Shown: positions 10,401 to 19,770 of the stretch, one piece after another
How positions within the stretch are numbered: the first letter of the stretch is position 1
Layout of the letters: every line of letters starts with the position of its first letter
Source of the DNA: Bacteroides sp.
GTDB taxonomy: Bacteria; Bacteroidota; Bacteroidia; Bacteroidales; Bacteroidaceae
DNA length: 64,000 bases
Direction of reading: 5' to 3'
Assembly (NCBI GenBank): GCA_019414665.1
Contig: DXLO01000002.1
Span: forward strand, 62,001 to 126,000
Position numbers and translations under genes: made by a program
The notes under the pieces: generated by a model
Database searches by the model: none
What the model saw: only the letters and a program-made list of their open reading frames with translations
What the model was told of the DNA's origin: nothing

Positions 10401-11538
10401 GGTGTCGCAGGCTCATGATGAGGAAAAGAGGACTTTTAAATTGAGTGTGAACAATCCCGGCGAGTTGATTCCAAAAGAGAAATTGGATCATATGTTCGAG
10501 AGATTCTATGAAGGGGAGTATCGTAAATTCCATACCATAGGGACGGGTATCGGTTTGTCGCTGACTAAAGATTTGGTATTGTTGCATCATGGAACGATAC
10601 AGGTATTTAGCGATAAGGAGGAAGGGAATACTTTTGTGGTTGAAATTCCTATAGGACGTGAGGCTTTTGCTGAAGATGAGGTAGACGAGAATACTGAAAA
10701 TGTGGACTATGCTGTTTTATCGGCAGATGAAATGGAGAATGTCTCGGAGATTGATATGTTGGAAGAGAAACCGGCAGCATCGACTATTTTGTTAGTGGAG
10801 GATAATGAGGAATTATTGGCTTTGATGGTTCGTCTGTTGCATGGCAAATACCATATTCTGAAGTCCGCTAATGGAACGGAAGCTTTGGAGATCCTTGCCA
10901 AACAGGAAGTGGATTTAATTGTTTCCGATGTTATGATGCCCGAAATGGACGGTATGGAATTGTGCCGCCGGGTGAAGACTCAATTTGAGACCTGCCATAT
11001 TCCATTGATTTTGTTAACGGCCAAGACTAGTGATGAAGACCATGTGGAAGGGTATGAGTCTGGGGCCGATGGTTATATCTGTAAACCGCTCCGCCTCTCT
11101 GTCTTGTTTGCCAAGATAGATAACTTGTTGAAACGGCGCAAACGTATGGGGGTGGATTTTCGTAAGCAGTTGGTCTTTGAAGCCAAAGAATTAAATTACA
11201 CCTCGATGGACGAAGCTTTCATTCGGAAAGCGGTGGATTGTGTGAATGCCCATTTGAGTGATTGTGATTTTGAACATGCACAGTTTATGGCGGAGATGGG
11301 TATGGCCCGGACTACACTAGCAGATAAATTGAAACTGTTGACCGGACTTACTCCCTCTGCATTTATCAGCAATGTCCGTTTGCAAGCGGCTTGTCGGCTG
11401 ATAGACGAGAAAAAGAAAATCCGTATAGCCGATTTGGCGTATGCCGTAGGTTTCAACGACCCTAAATATTTCAGTTCCTGCTTTAAGAAGAAATTCGGAC
11501 TTTCTCCTACAGAGTATATGATGAAGTATGATGGCTGA
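7441..11538 (+). CDS. Hybrid two-component system regulator (HTCS) of a glycan locus
   Basis: One 1365-residue chain holds a full signalling path. A signal peptide is followed by about 14 two-component propeller repeats (such as IWISTYNGLLRYDG and LWVGSNKGLF) forming the periplasmic sensor, a Y_Y_Y domain, a membrane span (WAYCLYVLLFVSLAW), then HisKA with phospho-His H862 in ITHELLTP, HATPase, a receiver with Asp D1163 in SDVMMPEMDG, and a C-terminal AraC helix-turn-helix. An ATG at 7228 is in frame but reads through sequence that does not resemble the family and overlaps the divergent gene's start; the ATG at 7441 directly precedes a signal peptide. It lies just ahead of a SusC/SusD operon, its likely target. 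The ligand is probably an oligosaccharide from that locus. Confidence 0.95.
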   Translation: MHLAHRNCEYILGVIYLFVFPVLLWADNKVNTYHFKSISTSVNFPTNEVRKLFQDSQGYIWISTYNGLLRYDGYSIVVYKPDGVNHGRSIDSFVNMVAEDKENNLWIGTHNGLYVLHKETDEIEKIISPLLQVSNVESILYASNGDLWVGSNKGLFRRKAGSRTFDCEKNMDIKSVVEDRKGQIWIGTWEQGLLRYSPQEELYYTYDGINPGNSAHVIFQDEAGNIWIGTWRYGLVKLINPYDSEHFSFKTFRNIKGNSHSLLDNIIYAIAQDKNSGKLWIGSRSGVSILEDESGDGNFTNIVPGNLQGDLPFNEVNSLLCSKDGLMWLGMLGGGVCTVNTNKFRFNYDSLEALREHCPTSSVRSVYQEDNGNLWMGIMGFGLVFYDMKQHTIVPYRSHPVLKNMGYTSTVNDIIYRKRTNELCFATWDDGVWFYNVKAGKAHVINTVTNPELSDICIYSLLEDSKGNLWLGTRSGVFILDTESRLHSLNELVTLTNQALPQISIFKMAEDQDGFIWIATSNEGVWRIDTSGETYKVKFYTPSDGTLSTVGAMSVCVDGYNRVWVGSNGNGLDLYDRKNDRFVSVLNDYFRNGDVVFSMLEDDEHTLWLTTNAEMYHIDIPLDGAAPKIHTYTVDDGLQDHMFNRNSCFKGADGKLFFGGFRGLNSFYPDKIVQDTAYSPVVITDIKVHNVSVRTYPLSVREGIAANRAIDFIDKIVLGYRENNFSLDFSILNYINPELNRYLYRLEGYDKEWLSVEAGRRFAYYNNLPAGTYTFCVKGANQNGIWSPDMKCLRITILPPPWLSWWAYCLYVLLFVSLAWYTYRIVRNRIRMKQAIEMGKIERQKMEEINHAKLQFFPNITHELLTPLSIISASVDELKQEVPASSSVCSVIADNTVRLIRLIQQILEFRKVENGKLRLKVSHGNVSMFLKKSVSAFAPLVKKQKLSIQFDLSEEYSGYFDVDKLDKVVYNLLSNAAKYTPEGGTIVVSQAHDEEKRTFKLSVNNPGELIPKEKLDHMFERFYEGEYRKFHTIGTGIGLSLTKDLVLLHHGTIQVFSDKEEGNTFVVEIPIGREAFAEDEVDENTENVDYAVLSADEMENVSEIDMLEEKPAASTILLVEDNEELLALMVRLLHGKYHILKSANGTEALEILAKQEVDLIVSDVMMPEMDGMELCRRVKTQFETCHIPLILLTAKTSDEDHVEGYESGADGYICKPLRLSVLFAKIDNLLKRRKRMGVDFRKQLVFEAKELNYTSMDEAFIRKAVDCVNAHLSDCDFEHAQFMAEMGMARTTLADKLKLLTGLTPSAFISNVRLQAACRLIDEKKKIRIADLAYAVGFNDPKYFSSCFKKKFGLSPTEYMMKYDG

Positions 11539-11592
11539 TTATTACCGGAAATAGGCTCTATAGGGAATAAACAGCCTTTTTCCGGTAATAAT
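11538..11592 (+). terminator. Hairpin after the HTCS gene
   Basis: ATTATTACCGGAA (11538-11550) pairs perfectly with TTCCGGTAATAAT (11580-11592), with an inner GGCT/AGCC pairing. It overlaps the last base of the stop codon. The T-run after it is weak, so it may act as a partial terminator or RNA stabiliser before the SusC gene. Confidence 0.6.
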
Positions 11593-11678
11593 TCTCCCTG
11601 TTTCTTTTCTGTTCCTCTTACTTTTGCTGGCAAATAAAACGAATTATCTTTATTTGTTAGACCTTTAAAAAAAGTATT

Positions 11679-14600
11679 ATGAACATGAAAACTCTGACAG
11701 AAACCAGTACATTCCGGGTACTGAGTCTATTGCTGTGTCTCTGCTTCTTCATCCCTGCGATGAATGTGAGCGCTTCCAGTCTGCAAGCAGACAAGTTTAA
11801 AGTTTCCGGTATTGTAAAAGATGCCACAGGCGAACCGGTCATCGGTGCCAGTGTGGTTGAAAAAGGAACAACCAATGGAACGGTGACTGATTTGGATGGT
11901 AATTTCAATCTCACGGTGGCTTCTAATTCTACTATTGTCATTTCTTTTATAGGATATTCCGATCAGGAATATCGTATTTCGAAAGACAATACGGTGCTGA
12001 ATGTAAATCTGAAGGAAGATACGGAAATGATTGACGAAGTGGTAGTAGTCGGTTATGGCGTGCAGAAGAAGGAAAATCTGACGGGTTCTGTTGCTGCTGT
12101 AAATTTCAAGGATGTAGCTTCTATGCCGGTAGCGAATACTGCCAATATGCTTCAGGGTCGTTTGCCGGGTGTTATGTTGACCAACAATGGTGCCCAGGCC
12201 GGTCATGACAGTCCCGAAATCCGTATCCGTGGTGTAGGAACTTTTGAACACAATGATCCGATGGTCTTGATCGATGGAGTGGAAAGCTCGGTAAGCCAGA
12301 TTGCGGAAATCCCTGCAGATGATATTGAAAGTGTTTCCGTATTGAAGGATGCGGCTTCGGCTTCTATTTATGGTGTACGTGCTGCCAACGGGGTTATTCT
12401 GGTGACTACCAAACGGGGCGGTGAGCAGAAACCTACCATTACATATTCCGGTAGTATCGCTTTGCAAGAAGCTACCGTGCTGCCCGATTATGTGAATTCT
12501 TATGAATGGGCGAAGATGTATAACGAATGCTGGCCTTCCAAAGCATACACGGATGAAATGTTACAAAAGTTGCAAAACGGATCAGACCCCGATCATTTTG
12601 CCAATACCGATTGGGCTAAGGAAATGTTTCGTACAGCAGCCATGCACCAACACCATTTGTCTGTGAACGGTGGTAGTAAAGCGGTACATTACATGATTTC
12701 CACTCAGTATTTCCAGCAGGATGGTATCTTGCGTGAAACGGCCAATCAACGTTTTAATTTCCGTTCCAATCTGGATGCACAATTGGGTATTGTAAAATTA
12801 GGTCTGAATCTTTCGGGAAGCCGTCAGAACATTGATGAGCCTACTACCAGTGTTACCGGTGAAGGTTTGATGCGCTACCTTACTTGGTTTACCCGTCCTA
12901 CTGTTCCTGTGCGTTATTCTAACGGACATTATGGATTTTTGGATGGAAATCCCAATATTTCCCAATCCGTATTCAAAAATCCGATTGAAGCTTTGAATAT
13001 GGGCTATAAAGATAACAAGCATTATCGTTTTGATGGTAAATTCTTTGGTGAAATTGATATCATAAAAGGATTGAAGTTCCGTTCAAGTCTGGCTTATAAA
13101 TATTATATGAACGATGTGACTACTTTCAATCCGAAGAATAATATAAGATACGATGCTGAAGGAAATGCGCTGACCACAGTCGGTACCAATAAACTGACAG
13201 ATTATCATTATCTGGAAACGACTTATATTAATGAAAATATTCTGACCTATGATTTTTCTGTAGGAAAACATTCGTTCAATCTGTTGGCAGGCCATTCTAT
13301 CCAGGCTACCCGTTGGGACAAGAATGAGGCGTCCAAGCAGGGATTCGCTACCGATAATATTTATGAAATGGATGGAGGTACTATGAATGACCATGTGACC
13401 GGATCAGCGGAAGAGAGTTCCTTGCAGTCATTCTTCGGACGCTTGAATTATAATTACGGAGGCCGTTATCTGTTAGAGATGAATGTCCGTCACGATGGTT
13501 CGTCACGTATGCCCAAGGCACATCGTTATGCTACCTTCCCTTCATTTTCGGGTGCATGGATCATGACAAATGAGAAATTTATGGAGAATGTGAAGTTCCT
13601 CCACTCATTGAAATTGCGTGGTAGCTGGGGTAAATTGGGTAATCAGGAAATTGGTAACTATGCTTATGCGGCTACATTGGCGGCTAGTGGCAGTTACTAT
13701 TTCGGTGATAGCAAACAGATTGGTATGAAGACTGCCAAGATACCTAATGAGAACATTAAATGGGAAACAACTACTATTACAGACTTTGGTTTTGATGCTG
13801 CTTTTTGGGGTGGAAAGATCAATGTCACTTTTGACTGGTATGAGAAAAATACCTCGGATATTTTGATGAAGCTCGCTATGCCGGGTATTTTCCTGGGATC
13901 TTTGGATGCTCCTTATCAGAATGCGGGAAAGGTTCGTAACCGGGGTTGGGAACTGGCTGCTAATTATTTCGATCAGAAAGGTGACTGGGCATGGCAGGCA
14001 GGTTTCTCGCTTTCAGGTGTGAAAAATGAGATTACTGATATGAAAGGGGTAGAAGACATTAAGGATAATACGATCAATCGTGAAGGTGAAGCCATCGGCT
14101 CTTATTATGGGCTGAAAGCCATCGGTATCTATCGTACCCAGGCAGATTTGGACCGTGTAAATGCGAACGGACAGAAGATTATGCAAAACAACCAGGAACC
14201 GCAATTAGGTGATATCATGTATGAAGATATAGACAATAATGGTAATATAAATGATGCTGACCGTACTATTATCGGAAATCCGTTCCCTAAAATGCAGTAT
14301 TCTTTCAATCTGGGATTCTCTTATAAAGATTTTGATGTCAATACATTCTGGCAAGGCATTGCAGGTGTATATCGTTATAATTGGGATGAAACTACTATTT
14401 CCAACGGTGGAAACAAGACTAGCCGTTGGTTGGACAGATGGTCTGAAAGTAATCCGAATGGAAGCATGCCTCGTTTGGGAGGAACTATTAATAATAACTA
14501 TTCTTCATTTTGGTTGACAAAAGGTGATTATTTGCGTCTGAAGAATTTGGAAATCGGATATACTTTCAGGCAAAGAGAGTTTTTGACCAAGTTGGGCGTT

Positions 14601-14750
14601 CAGAGTATCAGACTCTATTTGGCAGGAACTAATTTGCTTACTTTCACTTCCTTGGACGATTATGATCCTGAAAAACTGAGTACAGATTCCCGTAATGATG
14701 TACATCCCAATACAAGAACTTATTCATTTGGTGTTAACGTTAAATTTTAA
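11679..14750 (+). CDS. SusC/RagA-type TonB-dependent glycan importer
   Basis: The 1023-residue outer-membrane protein imports oligosaccharides with energy from TonB. A signal peptide (ending MNVSAS) is followed by a carboxypeptidase-regulatory-like domain (FKVSGIVKDATGEPVIGAS through FIGYSDQEY), the SusC linker VVVVGYGVQKKENLTGSV near residue 120, the plug (MLQGRLPGVML to ASIYGVRAANGVILVTT) and a long beta-barrel ending FGVNVKF with a terminal Phe. The preferred start could also be the ATG two codons later. It is followed 11 bases on by its SusD partner, and the HTCS gene lies directly upstream, so this is the core of a HTCS-controlled polysaccharide utilisation locus. Confidence 0.96.
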   Translation: MNMKTLTETSTFRVLSLLLCLCFFIPAMNVSASSLQADKFKVSGIVKDATGEPVIGASVVEKGTTNGTVTDLDGNFNLTVASNSTIVISFIGYSDQEYRISKDNTVLNVNLKEDTEMIDEVVVVGYGVQKKENLTGSVAAVNFKDVASMPVANTANMLQGRLPGVMLTNNGAQAGHDSPEIRIRGVGTFEHNDPMVLIDGVESSVSQIAEIPADDIESVSVLKDAASASIYGVRAANGVILVTTKRGGEQKPTITYSGSIALQEATVLPDYVNSYEWAKMYNECWPSKAYTDEMLQKLQNGSDPDHFANTDWAKEMFRTAAMHQHHLSVNGGSKAVHYMISTQYFQQDGILRETANQRFNFRSNLDAQLGIVKLGLNLSGSRQNIDEPTTSVTGEGLMRYLTWFTRPTVPVRYSNGHYGFLDGNPNISQSVFKNPIEALNMGYKDNKHYRFDGKFFGEIDIIKGLKFRSSLAYKYYMNDVTTFNPKNNIRYDAEGNALTTVGTNKLTDYHYLETTYINENILTYDFSVGKHSFNLLAGHSIQATRWDKNEASKQGFATDNIYEMDGGTMNDHVTGSAEESSLQSFFGRLNYNYGGRYLLEMNVRHDGSSRMPKAHRYATFPSFSGAWIMTNEKFMENVKFLHSLKLRGSWGKLGNQEIGNYAYAATLAASGSYYFGDSKQIGMKTAKIPNENIKWETTTITDFGFDAAFWGGKINVTFDWYEKNTSDILMKLAMPGIFLGSLDAPYQNAGKVRNRGWELAANYFDQKGDWAWQAGFSLSGVKNEITDMKGVEDIKDNTINREGEAIGSYYGLKAIGIYRTQADLDRVNANGQKIMQNNQEPQLGDIMYEDIDNNGNINDADRTIIGNPFPKMQYSFNLGFSYKDFDVNTFWQGIAGVYRYNWDETTISNGGNKTSRWLDRWSESNPNGSMPRLGGTINNNYSSFWLTKGDYLRLKNLEIGYTFRQREFLTKLGVQSIRLYLAGTNLLTFTSLDDYDPEKLSTDSRNDVHPNTRTYSFGVNVKF

Positions 14751-14761
14751 AAGCAACAACT

Positions 14762-16381
14762 ATGAAATCAATTAATAACTTTATAGGGCTGGCTCTGTTG
14801 TCAGGAGCTTTGCTGACTTCTTGCTCTGACAGCTTTTTGCAGAGGGACTCATTGACAGAATCTTCATCCAATACATTTTGGCAGACGCCGGATGATGCTT
14901 TGATGGCGTTGGCATCTTGTTATGATGCTTTGCAGAGCAATCAGCTTTATAATTCCGACCAATATTCATTGGGCCCTTTATATATGGATTGTATATCAGA
15001 TAATGGCGGGCATTTTAATTGGAGTGGCTGGATGGAAGGTTATGATATGGCTATGGGAATTCATACCCCAAGTTCTTCTATCATTGGCAGTTATTGGAAA
15101 GATTGCTATGAAGTGATCAGCCGTTGTAATGTGCTGATTGCTAATATTGATAGAGTGGATATGGATGCTTCCCAAAAGGCGATTTATCAGGCTGAGGCAA
15201 AGACCATACGTGCATTGATGTATATAAACTTGACTATGACGTATCAGGATGTTCCTTTCCTGACCGCCCCTTTGACCATTGACGAGGCTGAATGTGAAAA
15301 GACGGACCGTGCGGCTATTGTGGCTCATGTTATGACTGATTTGCAGGATGCGGCTGAAGTACTTCCGCAAAATGCGTCTTCACGGGGACATATCACCAAA
15401 GGAGCTGCTCTTTCCTTACTGGGGCGTGTGGCTTTGTATAATGAAAAATGGGATGACGCGATTGCTGCTTATAAGCAGGTGCAAGGTTTGGGATACTCGC
15501 TTGATCCGAGTTATGCCAAACTGTTTACTCAAAGTGGAGAAACTTCTCCTGAAATCATTTTTGCAGTCCGTTATGAAGGACCGGGTATGAGTGAAGGTGC
15601 TGCTTTTAATGCGCATTGGAATACTCCGCTGGAAGCAATGAATGGTACTATAGATTTGGCAGATGCTTATTATTGCAAAGACGGTAAACCGACTACCGAT
15701 ACGAAGATAGCCGAACTGAACGGTGGGGGTGGCTTGGATGTCAGCAAGCCTAATCCTGCTCATTTTGAGAATCGTGATCCGCGTTTATATAGCACTTTGT
15801 TTGTTCCCGGTATGCTTTGGAACGGTAAAGGAGGTATAGATACTTCGGCTTCAAATCCGTATGCCAATGTATATGGCGGAGCTGCCGCTTCTCTGTCTAC
15901 CGTATATGTTTATAAGTATTTTGATCCTACGGATACTTCTAACTCTTGGGATAATGGACAAGACTTTTATGTGGTGCGTTATGCCGAAGTTTTATTATCT
16001 TTGGCGGAGGCGATGGTACAGAAAGGAGGCTATGTTTATAGTGATGTAACTGCTTTGGTTAATGAAGTGCGGCAACGTGCGGATGTGAACATGCCCACAG
16101 TAGAGGAAGTGGAAGGCACTTCTCTTTCTAAAGATGAATTGTTGGAAGTCATTAAGCATGAGCGTCGTGTGGAACTGGCTTTTGAAGGTTTGCGTTTGTT
16201 TGACCTTTATCGTTGGAAGGAATTGGATAAGGCGGTAGCCAATATAGAGAATGAACGCACTATGTATGGCTTGGCTTATGAAGCACGTAAGTTCAACGGT
16301 GAGAGGGATTATGTATGGCCTTTGCCGACTGCCGAACTGGATACTAACAAGAAACTGGTTCAGCACGACTTGTGGAAGTAA
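14762..16381 (+). CDS. SusD/RagB-type glycan-binding lipoprotein
   Basis: This 539-residue surface lipoprotein caps the neighbouring SusC barrel and delivers oligosaccharides to it. The lipoprotein signal ends LLTSC. The helical TPR-like fold of SusD is recognisable: TKGAALSLLGRVALYNEKWDDA near residue 205-225, the RYAEVLLSLAEA helix, and the late ERRVELAFEGLRLFDLYRW motif. It ends PLPTAELDTNKKL, like most family members, and the length is normal. It is translated 11 bases after SusC and is probably in one transcript with the beta-helix gene that follows. Confidence 0.95.
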   Translation: MKSINNFIGLALLSGALLTSCSDSFLQRDSLTESSSNTFWQTPDDALMALASCYDALQSNQLYNSDQYSLGPLYMDCISDNGGHFNWSGWMEGYDMAMGIHTPSSSIIGSYWKDCYEVISRCNVLIANIDRVDMDASQKAIYQAEAKTIRALMYINLTMTYQDVPFLTAPLTIDEAECEKTDRAAIVAHVMTDLQDAAEVLPQNASSRGHITKGAALSLLGRVALYNEKWDDAIAAYKQVQGLGYSLDPSYAKLFTQSGETSPEIIFAVRYEGPGMSEGAAFNAHWNTPLEAMNGTIDLADAYYCKDGKPTTDTKIAELNGGGGLDVSKPNPAHFENRDPRLYSTLFVPGMLWNGKGGIDTSASNPYANVYGGAAASLSTVYVYKYFDPTDTSNSWDNGQDFYVVRYAEVLLSLAEAMVQKGGYVYSDVTALVNEVRQRADVNMPTVEEVEGTSLSKDELLEVIKHERRVELAFEGLRLFDLYRWKELDKAVANIENERTMYGLAYEARKFNGERDYVWPLPTAELDTNKKLVQHDLWK

Positions 16382-16549
16382 TGTGGAGTGCAGGTTTTCA
16401 TCACAGGGTACACGGACTGTCACAAAGAAGTAGGAGGCAAATAACCTTTAAATCAAAAAACTGTGTGAATTTGCGTAATCTGTGGTGAAGCCTGGTTGTT
16501 CTGACAACTTCTGGAATAAAATTGATAACTTTTTAAAAACGGAAGAGAA

Positions 16550-18064
16550 ATGAGAAAAACAATGATCCTTCTTTTATTTTCCTTCCTGTTGGCAGCATGT
16601 TCTGATAGTCCAGTGTGCTATTATCTGGATGCTACCGGCGGTGATGATAATAATAGTGGGTTAGCCCCGGATGAAGCATGGAAAAGTCTGGAAAAACTAC
16701 GTGGTGTGAAATTACTGCCGGGCAATAAAGTTTTGTTGAAGCGCGGTGAGGTTTTTAATGGCGAACTTGAAATCACCGGACAGGGTATACCCGAAGATCG
16801 TATTTATATAGATGCTTATGGTGATGGTGAACGGAAACCTTGCATTGTGGGATATGATACTTCCTTGTATGCAGCCCGTATCTGTAATTCGGACTATATA
16901 ACGATGCAGAATTTGGAAATCGTGAATACAGGCAGGCAGCCTCTGCCTTATCGTTCGGGCTTGAAGATAGAGTGTATGGATTATGGCGTATCGCAGAACA
17001 TTGTTGTCAATAATGTGACTGTACGGGATGTCAATGGTTCGTTGGTAAAAGAAAAAGGCGGAGGGTGCGGTATTTATATAGTGAATGGCGGTGAAAAGAA
17101 AATTTCAACATTCAATAGGTTAACCATAGAGAACTGCCATATTTTGAGATGTACCCGTAATGCTATGATTTGGGCTGCTTATAGCGACCGGCAGAACTGG
17201 CATCCCAGCAAGCATACCGTGATACGGGGAAATTTGATAGAGGAAGTACCAGGGGATGGTATTGTACCTATCGGTTGTGACAGTACCTTGATAGAATACA
17301 ATGTAATGCGTGACTGTCCTGATATGCTTCCTGACACAGAGGCGGCAGCAGGTATTTGGCCGTGGAGTTGTGATAATACTTTGGTGCAGTTTAATGAAGT
17401 AAGTGGTCATAAAGCTCCGTGGGATGCACAGGGATTTGATTCGGATTGGAATTGCCGGGGAACGGTCATTCAGTACAATTATAGTCATGATAACTATGGT
17501 GGCTTGGTATTGGTTTGCAATGACGGCACGGCCGACGCATCTTTTAATGTAGGTAACTTGGGCACTATAGTCCGTTACAATGTGAGTATAGGTGACGGAG
17601 TGCGGCCTGAACCGACTCGTGCCGGGATGTTCTCACCGGCTGTTCATCTGGCAGGTCCTGTAAAGGATAGTCGCATTACCCGTAACATTATTCATGTGAA
17701 CCGTAAACCTGCGGCTGATATCGACCGTACTATGATTACTTTGGATTCATGGGGCGGATATCCGGATAGTACATTTATTAGTGGGAATATTTTTTATGCT
17801 CCCGAATCCAGCAGATTCCAGTTGACAGAATCTACACATAATTTCTTTGAAGGCAATTATTACCTTGGCCGGTTCGAGAAATTACCTGAAGATGGTAAAG
17901 CCTGCCAATCAGCTGAAATTTATCAGAAGGAAGTACTGGCAAAGGATGAAAACGGTTATCAGGGCTTGGCTTTGTTGATGGATACGGTGGAAGTGACCGG
18001 AGTAAAAGGAGTTTTTGTCAATAAGGAAGCCATTGAGAATTTCTTTAGCCGGTTAGAGAAATAA
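16550..18064 (+). CDS. Right-handed beta-helix lipoprotein, possible polysaccharide-active enzyme
   Basis: This 504-residue protein has a lipoprotein signal ending FLLAAC, so it is anchored to a membrane, likely at the cell surface. The N-terminal motif YLDATGGDDNNSG and the following LLPGNKVLLKRG are typical of right-handed parallel beta-helix proteins. Asn-rich coils recur (LEIVNTG, VNNVTV, ENCHILRC, RGNLIEEV, EYNVMRDC, QFNEVSGH, QYNYSHDN). This fold is common in pectate-lyase-like lyases and glycosidases, but no family-specific catalytic set was identified, so a precise activity is not assigned. It sits at the end of the HTCS-SusC-SusD operon, 168 bases after SusD, and would act on the glycan that the pair imports. 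Confidence 0.8.
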   Translation: MRKTMILLLFSFLLAACSDSPVCYYLDATGGDDNNSGLAPDEAWKSLEKLRGVKLLPGNKVLLKRGEVFNGELEITGQGIPEDRIYIDAYGDGERKPCIVGYDTSLYAARICNSDYITMQNLEIVNTGRQPLPYRSGLKIECMDYGVSQNIVVNNVTVRDVNGSLVKEKGGGCGIYIVNGGEKKISTFNRLTIENCHILRCTRNAMIWAAYSDRQNWHPSKHTVIRGNLIEEVPGDGIVPIGCDSTLIEYNVMRDCPDMLPDTEAAAGIWPWSCDNTLVQFNEVSGHKAPWDAQGFDSDWNCRGTVIQYNYSHDNYGGLVLVCNDGTADASFNVGNLGTIVRYNVSIGDGVRPEPTRAGMFSPAVHLAGPVKDSRITRNIIHVNRKPAADIDRTMITLDSWGGYPDSTFISGNIFYAPESSRFQLTESTHNFFEGNYYLGRFEKLPEDGKACQSAEIYQKEVLAKDENGYQGLALLMDTVEVTGVKGVFVNKEAIENFFSRLEK

Positions 18065-18088
18065 GTAAATAATAGCTGTAATTTAATG

Positions 18089-18160
18089 AGGGGAGCAAAA
18101 CTAAAATGACCTGATCATATAGTGCGATAGGTTGTTTTAGTTTTGACATCTCCCTTTTTT
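18089..18160 (+). terminator. Terminator hairpin built from a dispersed inverted repeat (copy A)
   Basis: CAAAACTAAAA (18096-18106) pairs with TTTTAGTTTTG (18135-18145). Outer GGGGAG/CTCCC bases extend the stem and a TTTTTT run follows. It ends the beta-helix operon. The same core occurs at the edges of two other intergenic elements, at 38001-38153 and 44244-44418. Confidence 0.7.
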
Positions 18161-18169
18161 ATTTATGGT

Positions 18170-18667
18170 TCATTCTTTCTTCTTTAGATCTATTTCTCCG
18201 GAGAAAGAAATAGATTGTCTGTTTGTGGGGGTGACCTGTATGTTACTGCTGCCATTGGGATAAATGGTGATATTGTAAAGGTAATTGTCTTCCTCGTTCC
18301 GTACTTTTAGTGTGATTTTAGCATTTCCCTTTTTGCTATATGTTGAAGTATATTCTGATAAAGGAGCACTAAAATTTAATCCTTTTCCACCTCCGTAAGG
18401 AACGTTATACGCCACTCCGAAATAAGGCAGATAGGAATATACCGAATCGTTTCTTATTTCTAAAGAATAATCGGAAGTCAGGTGTTTGCTGCCTCCTTTC
18501 ATAGGCATTACCCGGTCCACATTGATTTTGTATGCCTTTGCGTCAACAGCCTCGCGTACTGCTTGTTCTCTTTGTTGTTTCTTCTCTTTCTTGTTCTGAG
18601 CCGTTATAGGTATCATACTGCCTGATAGAAGGAGACTTGCCAAAAGGAATAATTTATTTGCTTTCAT
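18170..18667 (-). CDS. DUF4251 family secreted protein
   Basis: The 165-residue product begins with a signal peptide (MKANKLFLLASLLLSG, cleavage near ITAQN). A charged KKEKKQQREQ linker and a beta-rich domain follow. Features such as SDYSLEIRNDSVYSYLPYFG and YGGGKGLNFSAPLSEY match the Bacteroidales DUF4251 family, whose function is unknown. A longer in-frame start at 18754 adds 29 residues that mask the signal peptide, so the ATG at 18667 is preferred. It is monocistronic, convergent with the beta-helix gene, and probably periplasmic or surface-exposed. Confidence 0.85.
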   Translation of the reverse strand: MKANKLFLLASLLLSGSMIPITAQNKKEKKQQREQAVREAVDAKAYKINVDRVMPMKGGSKHLTSDYSLEIRNDSVYSYLPYFGVAYNVPYGGGKGLNFSAPLSEYTSTYSKKGNAKITLKVRNEEDNYLYNITIYPNGSSNIQVTPTNRQSISFSGEIDLKKKE

Positions 18668-18804
18668 ATCTCTCTGTAGGTTTAGTGAATCTGTCCTTGC
18701 CAAAGATAGCCAAAAAGAATACTCATTGTTCTGAAAAAAACATAAGATAATCAAACTGTCAATGAGTTAAGTACGCGATTTATCTTTTGAGTCCCGATAA
18801 TAAA

Positions 18805-18842
18805 AAAGATGATTTGTCCCCATGCGGAGTCAAATCATCTTT
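18805..18842 (-). terminator. Rho-independent terminator of the rhamnose operon
   Basis: AAAGATGATTTG (18805-18816) pairs perfectly with CAAATCATCTTT (18831-18842) around a 14-base loop. On the minus strand a TTTTTTATTAT run follows. It lies 34 bases after the rhaD stop codon. Confidence 0.85.
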
Positions 18843-18875
18843 AAAATCTCCCCATTAGGGGAAGACTATAAAATA

Positions 18876-19685
18876 TTATTTGGGTAGATTAAAAGCCACA
18901 CTCATTTCTTTCATCTGTTCCTGACTCATACCGTCCGGCTCAAATCCCATATTCTTGGCAGCGATGTAAATCAATGCGGATTTATTTAAAACATCGATTT
19001 GGTCGAATGCGGCCATTACGTCACGGTCAACGGCAAAAATGCCGTGTTTTTCCCACATAACGACATCATAATCGGCTAGTTCCTTGATGGTTGCATCGGC
19101 TAATTCTACAGAACTAGGCAATTGATAAGGAATCATGCCCAGGCCACGCGGACAGAATGCTTTTGTTTCAGGAATCATACTCCATAACAGGTTGGTTGCC
19201 ACATCTTTTTCCATGAACTTTTTGTTGTGAGACAGGGCAATCAGTTCGATGGGGTGTGTATGCACGGATGCTTTGTAAGGAGAACCTATGCTGATGAGGT
19301 AATTGTGTACGCTCAGGTGGGAGGGAACTTCCGAAGTAGGTTGAACCGGTTTGTCGGCAATGATGACATAGCTGGCACAGTCATCCAAAATACGGATGAC
19401 AGAACCGTTGTCCATAGGCCAACGCGCCAAATCCCGCATACGCATATTGGTTCCTTTGCAATAAAAATAACAGCCTTTCAAGTGAGGCAGTGTTACACCG
19501 ATTTGTTTTACTTCGCTGATAGCGGGCATCTGACGGATTTCATCGTCTACATATTCGGTGATATTGACGGTGATATTACCTCCGTTACGTTCGGCCCATC
19601 CTTTTTGCCACAAATATCCGGCTACTTCGGCTACTTTATTCACCTCTTTGGCCAATTCAGGGCGATTGTCTAAGATTGATTTCAT
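18876..19685 (-). CDS. rhaD: Rhamnulose-1-phosphate aldolase
   Basis: This class II (zinc) aldolase cleaves L-rhamnulose 1-phosphate to dihydroxyacetone phosphate and L-lactaldehyde in the cytoplasm. Its 269 residues match the family length. Visible hallmarks are GWAERNGGNITVN near the N-terminus, the substrate loop KGTNMRMRD, and the zinc-binding ASVHTHPIEL followed later by WEKHGIFAVDRD. It is the last gene of the rhaB-rhaA-rhaT-rhaD operon and is followed by a strong terminator. Confidence 0.95.
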   Translation of the reverse strand: MKSILDNRPELAKEVNKVAEVAGYLWQKGWAERNGGNITVNITEYVDDEIRQMPAISEVKQIGVTLPHLKGCYFYCKGTNMRMRDLARWPMDNGSVIRILDDCASYVIIADKPVQPTSEVPSHLSVHNYLISIGSPYKASVHTHPIELIALSHNKKFMEKDVATNLLWSMIPETKAFCPRGLGMIPYQLPSSVELADATIKELADYDVVMWEKHGIFAVDRDVMAAFDQIDVLNKSALIYIAAKNMGFEPDGMSQEQMKEMSVAFNLPK

Positions 19686-19770
19686 ATCTTTTTTATTTGA
19701 TTGTTCATAGGATATTGTTATTCATCTTTTTCATTCTGAATAACAGTATGCTACAAATATAGTAATTCTT

